NCBI GenBank assembly: GCA_003136515.1
Contig: PLEU01000096.1
Coordinates: 9,826-15,124 of the forward strand
Direction: 5' to 3'
Length of the DNA: 5,299 nucleotides
DNA from: Spartobacteria bacterium
Lineage (GTDB): Bacteria > Verrucomicrobiota > Verrucomicrobiae > Chthoniobacterales > UBA6821
Shown: piece after piece, positions 5,289 to 5,299 of the stretch
How positions within the stretch are numbered: position 1 is the first letter of the stretch
Layout of the letters: every line of letters starts with the position of its first letter
Made by a program: the position numbers and the translations under genes
Notes under the pieces: model-generated
The model's input: the letters and a program-made list of their open reading frames with translations, nothing else
Told to the model about the DNA's origin: nothing
The model's database searches: none

Positions 5289-5299
5289 TAATTTAAAAA

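Overview
This window comes from a Gram-negative bacterium of middling G+C content. Two predicted outer-membrane beta-barrels with signal peptides and C-terminal aromatic residues, plus a periplasm-directed Rieske lipoprotein, show an outer membrane. The porin resembles the OprB-type porins common in Verrucomicrobiota and some Acidobacteriota and Proteobacteria. Start codons mostly lack a clear Shine-Dalgarno sequence. I lean weakly towards Verrucomicrobiota or a similar phylum, but nothing here settles the taxonomy.

The layout is compact: six genes fill almost the whole window. On the minus strand, reading from 3278 down to 123, lies a metal-uptake-like unit. It encodes an Nramp-superfamily transporter, a small single-span membrane protein, and an OprB-type porin that overlaps the small gene by ATGA. 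A divergent plus-strand gene (3373-3846) encodes an MntR regulator of the E. coli type, with all six expected metal ligands. The 94-bp divergent spacer holds an 18-bp near-perfect palindrome, TTGTAGCTTATGCTACAA, with the TAGC-N4-GCTA core of enterobacterial MntR boxes. It covers the predicted -10 of the transporter promoter. The simplest reading is that Mn-loaded MntR represses a three-gene unit that carries metal across both membranes: porin in the outer membrane, Nramp in the inner membrane, small protein accessory.

Converging on mntR with its stop codon directly abutting is a second minus-strand pair (5276 down to 3847). It encodes an unrecognised outer-membrane beta-barrel protein and, two bases later, a small Rieske [2Fe-2S] protein with a Tat-like and lipobox-like N-terminus. 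Its role is unknown; periplasmic or outer-membrane electron transfer is a reasonable guess.

The main points of interest are these: (1) the transporter lacks the canonical DPGN and MPH metal-site motifs and instead resembles Nramp-related Mg transporters (NRMT), although it sits beside MntR; (2) a porin lies inside a probable MntR regulon; (3) all three visible gene-unit starts have a -10-like hexamer only 6-7 bases before the start codon, suggesting leaderless transcripts; (4) a Rieske lipoprotein is paired with an outer-membrane barrel. The left end (1-122) carries three imperfect copies of a short direct repeat and no gene.
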